Of a DNA stretch of 64,000 nt, positions 46,136-55,167 are shown piece after piece. Position 1 is the first letter of the stretch; each line of letters opens with the position of its first letter. Below the pieces are notes generated by a model, which had not been told where the DNA came from, did no database searches, and saw nothing but the letters and a program-made list of their open reading frames with translations. The translations under genes and the position numbers were made by a program. The DNA is from Candidatus Hermodarchaeota archaeon (GTDB lineage: Archaea; Asgardarchaeota; Hermodarchaeia; Hermodarchaeales; Hermodarchaeaceae), in the NCBI GenBank assembly GCA_016839805.1, contig JAEOTO010000022.1, positions 1 to 64,000 on the forward strand, given 5' to 3'.

Positions 46136-46295
46136 ATACTCAATTCCCAAGATGAGAATCGGGTGTTCGTTTTTTTATACTAGCGTTTTACTAATACTGA
46201 TTCCCGGCAAAAATACCATTTTCTAGCCTATCGAGGTTATGCCGGCACTCAAAAATATGATATCAGTGACATAATAGTTACAGGAAGTGAGTTTG

Positions 46296-46841
46296 ATGTC
46301 GGAGTATCTGTTATTAACTGTGTATCGTCGATACTTAGAAGCTAATGGGTATGAGGTCGAACAAAAGGCTACAATCACTGGCGGGGTAATCGTTGATATT
46401 CTCGCTAGGTCTGAAAACCGAACGTTATTGGTTGAGGCGAAATGGATTCGTAGCCCTGGAGATGCTTATGAAGCCGTTGGACGTGCTGTTCAAGACAAAG
46501 TAGCTATGCCTGAGGGGACTCCCGTTGTCGTTATTCCAATTGGAGTAGCTTCAGAAGAAATCCGTAAACGCATTTTAGGTGCCTGTTACAAGTATGGTAT
46601 AGAAATTCATTATATTGCTGTGAATGAACGGGAAGTGTTTCCCGACTACTTAACAACGCAAGTGTATCCTGCCATTCAATCTCTTATTCAACAAGCACGA
46701 AATCTATTCGAAAAAGGGCTTTCTCGACCTCAAATCAAAGCGGTTCACACTCTTCTTACAACGTTTCAAGCCATCGAAGAACCACCCGAACTTATCGATG
46801 ATTTGAACAATGTGTTAGGCGAACTGATACCTGGAAAATAG
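46296..46841 (+). CDS. PD-(D/E)xK nuclease-fold protein (Mrr/restriction-endonuclease-like)
   Basis: A 181-residue protein whose first 60 residues form a helix (YLLLTVYRRYLEANGYEV) and then the catalytic core VDILARS...LLVEAKW, giving Asp34, Glu47 and Lys49, the D-ExK triad of Mrr-like and archaeal Holliday-junction-like nucleases. The remainder is helical. There is no adjacent methyltransferase or helicase of a restriction system. The start at ATG 46296 or GTG 46287 shares AGGAAGTGAG as ribosome-binding site. Confidence 0.7.
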   Translation: MSEYLLLTVYRRYLEANGYEVEQKATITGGVIVDILARSENRTLLVEAKWIRSPGDAYEAVGRAVQDKVAMPEGTPVVVIPIGVASEEIRKRILGACYKYGIEIHYIAVNEREVFPDYLTTQVYPAIQSLIQQARNLFEKGLSRPQIKAVHTLLTTFQAIEEPPELIDDLNNVLGELIPGK

Positions 46842-46935
46842 GCTTCCACTCATTGATCATGCAAATTATTCTGGTATAATACTTTCCAGCTTGGCAAACA
46901 GCTAGTTATTTGATTAGATGCTGGTTAAACGAGAG

Positions 46936-47862
46936 TTATAAGCGCTTTCCTTGGGTTTCTAATTGCTTAGCAATCCAGGTCTTCAGACTTCTTTTCGCTG
47001 GGATTTTTTTGTACCACTCGGGCTCTTCATAAAATCCTTCATGGCGAACTGTAATGAGTTCTTCTAGCGTGGATGGACGCGTATCAGACATGTCCTCTGC
47101 AAAGAGATGGAGTGGATAATTGTACGTGGGGGGTAGTTCTTGGAGTTCATCGGTTGGAAACATGGAGAGAATCACTCCAGAAAGTGCAGCCTGGTGGACA
47201 AAGATTTCGTATCGTTTGTCTTGTTGATAGAACTCCTGGCATGCTGGTTTCTGATACAGTTCGAAGAAGGTATCGTGCCATATTCGGAATAATCGGTTCG
47301 TGGGACGTGTAATGAGAAAACCCGCATTGAAGTATGGGCGCACTTGCGTCGCGTCGACATGCGTTACCATGGGAAAAACGCGGTCTTGTGGTACCTGGCA
47401 AGAACGATAGATTTGGGTCCAAAATGGGTCCAGCGGTTCATCATATCGGGATCCAATTAAAGTGTGATGAACGGGGCGATATCCCAGACTTTTTTCATCG
47501 GGTAGGAGAAGGTCCTTGGGTTCATTTAGGACAAGTGTATTGGCATCCAGCCAGGCTAACAATGCCGTATCTCTCTCCGCCATGGATTCTGCGAAGGCAA
47601 TAACTTGTATTGTGTCCGCGAAAAAGAACGGCAGCTTAGATTCATCAAGTTCAAATGAAATAAGTTGGGCATCAAGGGCTTGTAATCTCTCTTTGGTGCT
47701 GGTTGAGAGTTGCTGGGAGGATTCGGGTGTGAAAACCCAAATGGGTGTTTCTGATAAGGTTCCGGCAAAGGTCCGAATGCTTTCGACAAGAAGCAGTGTA
47801 TTGGTTTCCGAACTTTTTTGGGGGAAAGTGATGGTTGTGAAGATGAGTTGTTCGGGCATCAT
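46936..47862 (-). CDS. GT-A-fold putative glycosyltransferase (GT8-like)
   Basis: A 308-residue protein with a GT8-like order of elements: LAWLDANTLVLNEPKDLLL in the place of the DxD-containing strand, YFNAGFLITRP (a typical NxG-type acceptor/donor loop), HQAALSGVI and YNYPLHLF near the end. The metal-binding DxD reads DAN, so activity is uncertain. There is no signal peptide. It is not in a sugar-gene cluster. Confidence 0.5.
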   Translation of the reverse strand: MMPEQLIFTTITFPQKSSETNTLLLVESIRTFAGTLSETPIWVFTPESSQQLSTSTKERLQALDAQLISFELDESKLPFFFADTIQVIAFAESMAERDTALLAWLDANTLVLNEPKDLLLPDEKSLGYRPVHHTLIGSRYDEPLDPFWTQIYRSCQVPQDRVFPMVTHVDATQVRPYFNAGFLITRPTNRLFRIWHDTFFELYQKPACQEFYQQDKRYEIFVHQAALSGVILSMFPTDELQELPPTYNYPLHLFAEDMSDTRPSTLEELITVRHEGFYEEPEWYKKIPAKRSLKTWIAKQLETQGKRL

Positions 47863-47956
47863 CAGAATGACCGATATAATTCGTCTCCGCCTCTTCTTTA
47901 ATTAAACCCAAAGGTCAATATAGGGTTTCAAGGCAACTTTGCACTTGAGGGTTTTT

Positions 47957-49579
47957 ATGGAAAAGACTGCGTCTGAAGTTCTGGTTGATCAGCTAGCTAA
48001 GGCAGGTGTGAAATACATCTTTGGGATTCCAGGTCACAGCATCTTAGGTGTTGTTGAGGCGCTTCGAACTAATGATGATGTTACGTTTGTCACAGTTCGG
48101 CATGAGGAAACCGCCTCTCTGATGGCATCAGCTTATGCAAAGCTTACTGATGAATTGTGCGGCTGTCTTTCCATCGCTGGTCCCGGTGCAACTAATCTCA
48201 TGACGGGGCTGTATGATGCGAAAATGGATCGGGCGCCTGTTCTAGCCATCACTGGTCAGGTGGCGTTACAATTTCTCCGGCGAGATGTACTACAGGAAAT
48301 TGATCAGCATGACCTATTCGAATCGGTTTCGCTCTTCAACAAGGTCATTACGACTGCCAAAGAAACTTCTGAAATCACGCTCCTCGCAGTGAAGAATGCT
48401 GTTGTTCACCATGGTGTATCGCACCTGGGTGTCCCAATGGACATTCAAAATGCAAAAACCAAAGTTATGGCTAAGCCAGTTGAAGGTCGCTGGCCTGTTC
48501 ACCGTTCACGACCTCCAAAAGATCTAATTGAGAAAGCTACAGATCTCGTCAATGCCGCTGATTCCCCCATGATCATTACTGGATGGGGCGCACATTATGC
48601 TCCCGAAACTGTGTTACAATTAGCTGAGAAAATCGACGCACCAATTGCCACCACCTTCAAGGCGAAAGGTTTGATTTCAGAGTTCCATCCCCAATCGGTC
48701 GGTGTGCATGGCTCCGTGGGATGGAGTTCGGCTCGTAAAGCTGCTCAACGGGCAGATCTATTAATAGTGTTGGGCAGTTCCTTTTCGCAACAAACAGCAC
48801 TTCCTCCTTCCAAACCGATACTCCAAGTTGATTACGATCCTTTAGTGATCGGAAAACGCTTTCCAGTCAAACTAGGACTTTGGGCGAGTGTGGAAGACAC
48901 CCTTCCCGAGCTCATATCTAAAGTTAATGAAAAAAATAACGAAGAGACACTCCGCTTCATCAAAGATGCTAAAGATGAATGGATGCAAAAAATCGAGCAG
49001 ATGACATCATCTGATCAAGTTCCAATTCATCCCGCTCGGATTCTTAAGGCCCTTCAATCGACCATACCCGATGATGCCATCGTCTCAATTGATGTTGGTG
49101 ATAATTCATACTGGTTCGGAAAATACTTCCAAATGAAGAGTACCCAAAACCTCCTTATTTCAGGTTATCTGGCCACTATGGGATTTGGGTTCGCTGGTGC
49201 CATTGGTACAGCTTTTGCCCATCCTCAGCGAAAATCCATCAGTTTAACAGGTGATGGTGCTTTCGCCATGCTCATGGCTGACTTTACCACAGCTGTAAAA
49301 CATAACTTACCCGTAATCGTGGTTGTATACAATAATAGTGAACTCTCGATGATCACTCATGAACAAGCTCTCGAAAAGTTCCCCAAATATGCAACAGAGT
49401 TCATCAACCCGGATTTCGCCAAATTCGCTGAAAACAGTGGAGGAATCGGTTATCGGGTCACCGATCCAACTGAATTGGCTCCCGCATTCGCAGGTGCATT
49501 CAAAGCCAAAAAACCTGTGATTATTGACGTTGTTACGGATCCCACGCAGTTCTGGATGGAACGCGGTCAGAAGCTCTAA
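47957..49579 (+). CDS. Thiamine-diphosphate enzyme, pyruvate oxidase/acetolactate synthase-like
   Basis: A 540-residue enzyme with the three-domain POX/AHAS layout: N-terminal Pyr domain with FGIPGHSILGVVEALR and the catalytic Glu in RHEETASLMA, a central domain with MIITGWGAHYAPE, and a C-terminal PP domain with SIDVGDNSYWFGKYF and the TPP-binding GDGAFAMLMADFTTAV...YNN. The sequence around the active site is nearer pyruvate oxidase/dehydrogenase (PoxB-like) than acetolactate synthase, but the product is unsure. No small regulatory (IlvH) gene is near. The start is the ATG at 47957 with GAGG upstream. Confidence 0.85.
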   Translation: MEKTASEVLVDQLAKAGVKYIFGIPGHSILGVVEALRTNDDVTFVTVRHEETASLMASAYAKLTDELCGCLSIAGPGATNLMTGLYDAKMDRAPVLAITGQVALQFLRRDVLQEIDQHDLFESVSLFNKVITTAKETSEITLLAVKNAVVHHGVSHLGVPMDIQNAKTKVMAKPVEGRWPVHRSRPPKDLIEKATDLVNAADSPMIITGWGAHYAPETVLQLAEKIDAPIATTFKAKGLISEFHPQSVGVHGSVGWSSARKAAQRADLLIVLGSSFSQQTALPPSKPILQVDYDPLVIGKRFPVKLGLWASVEDTLPELISKVNEKNNEETLRFIKDAKDEWMQKIEQMTSSDQVPIHPARILKALQSTIPDDAIVSIDVGDNSYWFGKYFQMKSTQNLLISGYLATMGFGFAGAIGTAFAHPQRKSISLTGDGAFAMLMADFTTAVKHNLPVIVVVYNNSELSMITHEQALEKFPKYATEFINPDFAKFAENSGGIGYRVTDPTELAPAFAGAFKAKKPVIIDVVTDPTQFWMERGQKL

Positions 49580-49595
49580 TTCCAATTGGATTTAA

Positions 49596-50378
49596 TCATT
49601 GAAATGTGAATGATGTTCCTGATCCATTCTCCCGGTACGCTTCTTCCCCTACAACACTACGTATTCCTGCTTTCGCTTCCTTGCTTGTACAATGGCAAGG
49701 GGAAACTAACCTAAGCTCCTCTTTCACGAAAAGCTCTCCCACCTTTATTCCCTCCTCTTCGGTTTTCAGATGGAAGCCACCAATCATTGCTTGCAGGGGA
49801 CGACCTGGAAATACCTTCTTCGATGATTTAATCATTGGTCCCACTTTGGGATGTGCACACCCTGTCAAAAGCACGAGTCCATATGATTCCACGTTAATGA
49901 CAAGTCCCTGTTCTTTGAGCCTGGCTGATCCTAAGGAACCAGTCGTGGCTACCCCCGACCGAATCATTTTACTTTCCTCTGCAACCTGACTTCGCACATG
50001 CAATTCACTAAGTGTGTGTTCAATCGTATCATGATGGGCTGGTAGATACACCACAAGGTCCCTATGTCCGATAAGTTCCAAAGCAGGTTCAAGAGCACCA
50101 AAATGATCATGATGAAAATGGCTGATAACCACTGCCCGAAGATTTGCAAAGTCCATATTCAAAGCTTGAGTATTATGGCGAAAAACTTGAGCACTGCCAC
50201 TAGTGTCCATGAGGATCGCTTCACTCCGGCCCGGAAATTGTACTTCAATGTGCAGGGAAAGCCCGTGAACGCTACTGAAGCTAGATTGGGCAGATTGGTT
50301 ATCCACCAATGTAGTTACAATGACGCCCAGTACCTCTTCACTGATTGTTTCAGTTGCCATTGCTGTTTCTAAAGCCAT
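49596..50378 (-). CDS. Metallo-beta-lactamase-fold hydrolase (dihydropterin-methyl-RFA-P synthase-like)
   Basis: A 260-residue MBL-fold protein: VISHFHHDHFGALEPAL is the metal motif HxHxDH, and VLLTGCAHPKVGPMIKSS with MIGGFHLK are typical of the subfamily named for 7,8-dihydropterin-6-methyl-4-(ribofuranosyl)aminobenzene-phosphate synthase, linked in archaea to pterin metabolism though the assignment is mostly by homology. Two starts (50378, 50360) are possible. The convergent upstream neighbour is the TPP enzyme. Confidence 0.82.
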   Translation of the reverse strand: MALETAMATETISEEVLGVIVTTLVDNQSAQSSFSSVHGLSLHIEVQFPGRSEAILMDTSGSAQVFRHNTQALNMDFANLRAVVISHFHHDHFGALEPALELIGHRDLVVYLPAHHDTIEHTLSELHVRSQVAEESKMIRSGVATTGSLGSARLKEQGLVINVESYGLVLLTGCAHPKVGPMIKSSKKVFPGRPLQAMIGGFHLKTEEEGIKVGELFVKEELRLVSPCHCTSKEAKAGIRSVVGEEAYRENGSGTSFTFQ

Positions 50379-50477
50379 CTACATCTACCCCAGCACTTTT
50401 TCGTCCTAGCCTTCTTAATCCTTCTGTTCCCCCTCTAAACAGAATCGAAGGTAACCATCTATTATTTCCATCATTGG

Positions 50478-50870
50478 TTATCGTTTTTTCTTCTCAATAT
50501 GATGGTAAATCTTGTTGACAATCTTCCAGCCATCATCAGTTTTGAGCATATGATACAAATCAATATAATCAACGGGATCACTGGAAAAACTCAACTCTAT
50601 CACCACTGATGCAGCATTTCCAAATCGCTCAAAGGCTTTAATCTCGAACCAAGCTACATTATCGGTATTGTCAATCCCCTCTGCAAATTCTAGGTCTCGC
50701 ATTTCCTTCCAATGATCCCGGCGTGCATAGGAGATTTGACCATCCTGTACTCCTATAGATAATCCATCCTCATAGAAAATCTGGGAAATCGTCGCATAGT
50801 CTAGTGTCCGAAGTCCTTCCACAAAGGTAGCTATGCTCTTGTGAATATTCGCATACTCAGGATCTGACAT
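50478..50870 (-). CDS. SnoaL/NTF2-like protein
   Basis: A 130-residue alpha+beta cone-fold protein: IATFVEGLRTLDYATISQIFYEDGLSIG opens the fold, AWFEIKAFERFGNAASVVIELSF and YIDLYHMLKTDDGWKIVNKIYHH are the later strands, matching the putative lumazine-binding/SnoaL-like group. The ligand is unknown. It has ATG as start with GGTG-like sequence upstream and stands alone. Confidence 0.75.
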   Translation of the reverse strand: MSDPEYANIHKSIATFVEGLRTLDYATISQIFYEDGLSIGVQDGQISYARRDHWKEMRDLEFAEGIDNTDNVAWFEIKAFERFGNAASVVIELSFSSDPVDYIDLYHMLKTDDGWKIVNKIYHHIEKKKR

Positions 50871-51011
50871 AACTCCACCTCCTTGCCTGAGCTTTAAAAG
50901 ACTAAATGATATGGCAACACCTCATCTCATACTACCAAATCTGGAAAAGAAAAACCAACAGGGGCCTGGAGATACGCCAGCCCCTTATTATCTTACTACG
51001 AAAGTATTGTA

Positions 51012-52070
51012 CTAATTTACTAGTTTGGTAACAGCCTTAAGCCGCATTTCAGCTTCTTTGACGATACTGTCCACAACCTCTTTCACAGTTGGGATATCAC
51101 CGATACCACCAATGGTCTGCCCAACAAGGATTGGACCTTTCTGGACATTACCGCGGTAAACCATTTCATAACTTTCCATTTCATTTAGGAGGTCATCAGC
51201 GGTCATTGATGCTTCTTCAGCCATCCGGGCATCACGATCCGGAACTGCTACACCATGTTTCTTAGAATATTCATTCTTCAGTAGGCGAATCGGACCAAAT
51301 GCACCGGTGGTCATAACCGTATCTTCGTCGGTTGCTGGGAGGATGAGGGCTTTGTAGTCGTCATGGAATTCGCATTCTTTGGTGGCGATGAAGCGTGTAC
51401 CCATTTGAATCCCAACGGCTCCCATGGCAAGGGCGCCAGCAAGCCCTTTACCATCGTACCATCCACCACACGAAACAACAGGAACATCACCTGCGAATTC
51501 CACCATTTCCGCCGTAAGAACGGTGGTAGCGACTTTTTCATAGCTGTTGTGGCCACCTCCCTCATAGCCTGTAGCGACGATGCCGTCAAGGATGCCTTTG
51601 GTTCCCGGGAATTTTTTCTGGAACCAAGCAGGGTTAAGGGCTTTTTCGGCAAGCCATTTAGCGGGAATCACGTGGAAGACGAGGAGGTCAGGATCTACGT
51701 CTTTGAAGTGGTGGGCCCCAGGGCGTGGGTCACCTGCTGAGGTGATGACGAGTCGGAGTTGTTCGCCAACTTTTTTATTTTCTTTACGGACGCGGGGAAT
51801 GAGCTTGATGAGGTCAGGGTAGTCAATTTGGAGTCGTGCGGTACGAATGTTAACTCCAAAGGGCTTATCAGTATTTTCAACGACGTCGAGAATATTTTTT
51901 TCCATTTCTTTAATGGGATCAAGGTTACGTAGGTTGGTGTGAGAGACGATGCCAAAAGCACCGGCATCGCTAACAGCTGCGCAGAGTTTAGTTGTGTAAA
52001 AGGGCCCCATCGCGGCTTGGATGATGGGGTGTTTGCAGCCAAGCATTTCTGTGAGTTTTGTTTTAATCAT
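51012..52070 (-). CDS. Nitronate monooxygenase / FabK-like FMN oxidoreductase
   Basis: A 352-residue FMN-dependent TIM-barrel enzyme of the NMO/FabK group: CKHPIIQAAMG at the N-terminus, ATGYEGGGHNSYEK with the catalytic His, VVSCGGWYDGKGLAGALAMGAVGIQMGTRFIATKEC as the FMN-phosphate-binding loop, and QTIGGIGDIPTVKE near the end. It oxidises alkyl nitronates or reduces enoyl thioesters; the choice cannot be made. The ATG at 52070 has AAGGTGA five bases upstream, so a GTG at 52079 is not needed. Confidence 0.88.
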   Translation of the reverse strand: MIKTKLTEMLGCKHPIIQAAMGPFYTTKLCAAVSDAGAFGIVSHTNLRNLDPIKEMEKNILDVVENTDKPFGVNIRTARLQIDYPDLIKLIPRVRKENKKVGEQLRLVITSAGDPRPGAHHFKDVDPDLLVFHVIPAKWLAEKALNPAWFQKKFPGTKGILDGIVATGYEGGGHNSYEKVATTVLTAEMVEFAGDVPVVSCGGWYDGKGLAGALAMGAVGIQMGTRFIATKECEFHDDYKALILPATDEDTVMTTGAFGPIRLLKNEYSKKHGVAVPDRDARMAEEASMTADDLLNEMESYEMVYRGNVQKGPILVGQTIGGIGDIPTVKEVVDSIVKEAEMRLKAVTKLVN

Positions 52071-52291
52071 ACAGTTCACCTTGGAGGAAACAAATTCTTT
52101 GATTTAGAGAATTTGCCTCTCATTTAACTGGAAGATAATTTAAGTGTGCGCATTGTTACGATTTCCCCCAAAACGTCAAGCTTATAGTACCGTACACAAT
52201 GATTACTTTGGGAACTTAGGCGTCATTGACGCCAAAGAATCGGCTACAGTATTCGAATAGTGTTTTGAAGCGTATTGAAGGTGGTCTAAGG

Positions 52292-52501
52292 ATGACAAAC
52301 CTTGGAAAACTCGACATGGCTTGCATTGGATTGATGGTAATTGTGATTCTCACCGCATCAGGATACTGGGCAGTGTTTGCAGGTGTTGTATGGATTGGAG
52401 GCACCCTTGTCTGGATGGGATGGGTCTGGTGGGTTGTATTCGCTGTAATCCTTATCTCATTGATCTTAATGGCGGTGACCTCACGTCATCGAAGGCGATA
52501 A
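52292..52501 (+). CDS. Small two-helix membrane protein
   Basis: A 69-residue protein with two hydrophobic helices (about 9-31 and 38-62), rich in Trp and Val, and a basic RHRRR C-terminus facing the cytoplasm. The ATG at 52292 has AAGGTGG upstream; the longer frame from 52226 starts in non-coding sequence. No family recognised. Confidence 0.5.
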   Translation: MTNLGKLDMACIGLMVIVILTASGYWAVFAGVVWIGGTLVWMGWVWWVVFAVILISLILMAVTSRHRRR

Positions 52502-52599
52502 AAATAGTCTTTTAAGAAATGCCTGTCTTGGGGTTAGAATGCATTTATAATGTAAAGTAGAAAAACTCCTGTGAGTTAAAATAAGTAGATGTGATTCGA

Positions 52600-53709
52600 A
52601 TGGTAGATTTTGGGCAACAACTCTTTTTCTCTCGTTCCTGGGATTTGGTGAAAAAGAAAGTCGCGATGATGGTTGAGCAAAAAAACTGGAGATCGTGTTG
52701 GGTTCCGGATCACTTACGGGGTTTACCTCCCTTTGCCATCGATGATTTTCTATCACCCTGGACGATGCTCGGTGCTTTTGCCGAACTAGCACCCGATATG
52801 ACTTTAGGAGTGGCTGTCACCGATAGTATTCGGCTTCATCCAGCTATTACTGCCCAAAATGCTGTTTCACTTGATCATCAGACGAATGGTAAATTCATCC
52901 TGGGTATTGGAGCAGGGGAAAAAATGAATCTTGCTGCTTACGGGTTTAGTACAAAACGGGCTGTAAGCCGGATGCGGGAGTGCATCGATGTGATGAAACT
53001 TTTATGGACGCAACAAGGACCAGTAGATTTCTCAGGTGATTTTTTCAATCTGCGACAAGCTGTGTTAGTTCCAAAACCTGTACAGCAGCCCTCAGTACCC
53101 GTTTGGGTAGCTGGGAATGGTACCGTCACACGGCGCATAACCGGTGAAGTCGGTGATGGCTGGTTTCCCTTCCCTGGATTACCTCGTGTTTACAGAGAAG
53201 GTTTAGAAGATATTCATCAACACATGAAACGGGTTGGTCGTGATCCCAAAGAATTAGCTTGTGGGTTCTGGGGACGGGTATATATGCACGACGATCAGGA
53301 CAAAATTTCGCAATTTGTGAATCGGTTCCGTGGTGAACTTGCTTTGTATCCTTGGCTTATTCGGCTAATGGGATATTGGAAAGAGGAATTTGCTGATATT
53401 TACAAAGACTCGAATATCGATCCAAATCGATTAAGTCTACTAACCTTCGATGCAGATGATTTGGCGAAACTCAATATTGGGAAATTATTGCCGCTTGTTT
53501 CAGACATTCCTGAATCCGAACTTAAAACAGTCATGTTAGTAGGTTCACCTGAAGAGGTGACAAGGAAGATTCAAGCGTTTATTGATGTTGGTGTTGAGCA
53601 TTTTTGTTTTGAAATTATCAACGGAATGAGCAGACAAAATGCGCCGTTCACTTATTTCGATGTCTCCCGAATTCTTGCTGAAGACATCTACCCAAAATTA
53701 ACGATTTAA
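52600..53709 (+). CDS. LLM-class F420-dependent oxidoreductase
   Basis: A 369-residue bacterial-luciferase-like TIM barrel: VDFGQQLFFSRSWD at the start, WVPDHLRGLPP, the GVAVTDSIRLHPAITAQNAVSLDHQTNGKFILGIGAGE segment with the non-prolyl cis-peptide region, and PVWVAGNGTVTRRITGEVGDGWFPF. The form is close to F420-dependent methylenetetrahydromethanopterin reductase (Mer) and glucose-6-phosphate dehydrogenase (Fgd). It should use coenzyme F420; the substrate is unknown. The ATG at 52600 is preferred (GTGATT upstream) to a GTG at 52591. It overlaps the next, opposite gene by four bases. Confidence 0.85.
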   Translation: MVDFGQQLFFSRSWDLVKKKVAMMVEQKNWRSCWVPDHLRGLPPFAIDDFLSPWTMLGAFAELAPDMTLGVAVTDSIRLHPAITAQNAVSLDHQTNGKFILGIGAGEKMNLAAYGFSTKRAVSRMRECIDVMKLLWTQQGPVDFSGDFFNLRQAVLVPKPVQQPSVPVWVAGNGTVTRRITGEVGDGWFPFPGLPRVYREGLEDIHQHMKRVGRDPKELACGFWGRVYMHDDQDKISQFVNRFRGELALYPWLIRLMGYWKEEFADIYKDSNIDPNRLSLLTFDADDLAKLNIGKLLPLVSDIPESELKTVMLVGSPEEVTRKIQAFIDVGVEHFCFEIINGMSRQNAPFTYFDVSRILAEDIYPKLTI

Positions 53710-54941
53710 CGTTCTACTTTGCGACTGAGAATGAATACGAAGAGAGCAAGAAAGAACTTACCAACAAATGCAGTGACACTAGCAATCCAAAATTGTGGTA
53801 TCGCATCAAATGGAATTGGCGGGGCTACTGCAAAAGATACTAAGGCGATAGCGAGATTGGAAATAAAGTTGATAATGGGATTAGTCTGAATAAGACCTTG
53901 CGTCATATCAATCAGGAAAAGAGTTAGGGCTGTAAGAAATACAGTGAAAATAGTCCAGCCCATTAATTTCGATGGTTCCTCACCATACCCAAAGAATGTG
54001 TCCAGTAATTTACTCATACTTCCACGAATAGTCCATCGAAATCTTTCACCCCTCGTGAGAGGTTCAACATCTTTTTCTTGATTCTGATTGAATGCACTGC
54101 TCCAATAGGATTGGCGCATTGATCGCATTTCATTGAGATAGTGTTTACTACTGAGGTCTAATCGCCCCTCCTGTTTGAAGTAAATTTTAAGGACTCGATG
54201 ATCACGTGCGATATCACGAGCGTTACGCTTCTCCGTGTTGTAGTCTTCAATAGTGAAGGAACGGAGAAGATCACCAGTCCCAACCTCCGATTGCAGACCT
54301 TGCCGCTCTTGGTGCGCGACCAAGTTGTTTAATGATGCCGCGTTTTTTAAGGTGCAGAGCATCAATTGCGCTGATCCAAACTTCCCGGAAAAATATACGT
54401 TCTCTACATTGGTGCTATCAAAGTGTGCTGATACAAGATTTGCTCCCCGCAAATCTGTGTATTCAAGTGTGGCACCATCAAGCATGGCACCCTGCAAATC
54501 CGCTCGGACCAGATCCGCAAATTGAAGTTGTGTGAGAATTAGCTGAGCACGTCGTAAATTCGCTCCCCATAGAATGGCACCTTTCAGGTTTGCGCCCCAA
54601 AGGTCCGCTTCGAGAAGATTGGCTTGACTAAGATTGGCACCCTGTAGGTTGGCCTTTGTCAGAGATGCGCCATGCAGATTGGCATCATGGAAAAGGACTT
54701 CTAATAGTACGGCGTCATCAAGTCGTGCGTCGACCAGATACGCTTCACATAGGTGTTTCTGTTCGTCCTCACTTTGACTAAAGTCGATGTCGCGGAAATC
54801 TTTATCAGGTAAAACTTGGTGCCACCGACAGTAGGGGCTACCCGGGACGGTTGGGTGTGTACACCGTTCTCCGCGCTTGTGGCAGGGTCGTTCGTGACGA
54901 TAGATGTATGTACAAACAGCGGGTGGCACCTGTCCAGACAC
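53706..54941 (-). CDS. Pentapeptide-repeat protein with C-terminal channel-like membrane domain lacking the selectivity filter
   Basis: Three parts are visible. Residues 10-41 hold Cys10, Cys20, Cys27, Cys38 and His41, a small metal-binding module. Residues 76-190 are pentapeptide repeats (A(D/N)LxG type: LHGASL, ANLQGANL, ADLWGANL, ADLQGAML), a right-handed beta helix. Residues 320-411 have three hydrophobic helices in the order of pentapeptide-linked ion channels, ending AFVGKFFLALFVFILSRK. The usual TTxGYGD filter between the last helices is replaced by VSFAVAPPIPF, so it is not a K+ channel of the known kind. Function unknown. The 3' end overlaps the LLM gene by four bases. Confidence 0.75.
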   Translation of the reverse strand: MSGQVPPAVCTYIYRHERPCHKRGERCTHPTVPGSPYCRWHQVLPDKDFRDIDFSQSEDEQKHLCEAYLVDARLDDAVLLEVLFHDANLHGASLTKANLQGANLSQANLLEADLWGANLKGAILWGANLRRAQLILTQLQFADLVRADLQGAMLDGATLEYTDLRGANLVSAHFDSTNVENVYFSGKFGSAQLMLCTLKNAASLNNLVAHQERQGLQSEVGTGDLLRSFTIEDYNTEKRNARDIARDHRVLKIYFKQEGRLDLSSKHYLNEMRSMRQSYWSSAFNQNQEKDVEPLTRGERFRWTIRGSMSKLLDTFFGYGEEPSKLMGWTIFTVFLTALTLFLIDMTQGLIQTNPIINFISNLAIALVSFAVAPPIPFDAIPQFWIASVTAFVGKFFLALFVFILSRKVER

Positions 54942-55167
54942 TGACTGATTACCCCCTAAACACAGAATTTCTGAGTGTCTTTCTAATTTAGATGGGTCTC
55001 GCGTTACTACTGACTGTGCTTTTAAGTTGTTATTAGCCTTTGGGATACTGAGAAGGTCGTTCCGGAAAATCGCGGTTTTTTTTGAGATTGCATTAATCTA
55101 TTTAACGGATTACCCTTTGTAGCATCCTTGAAATGATAGTTCACTAACAAGTTAAGGTTGAATTATT

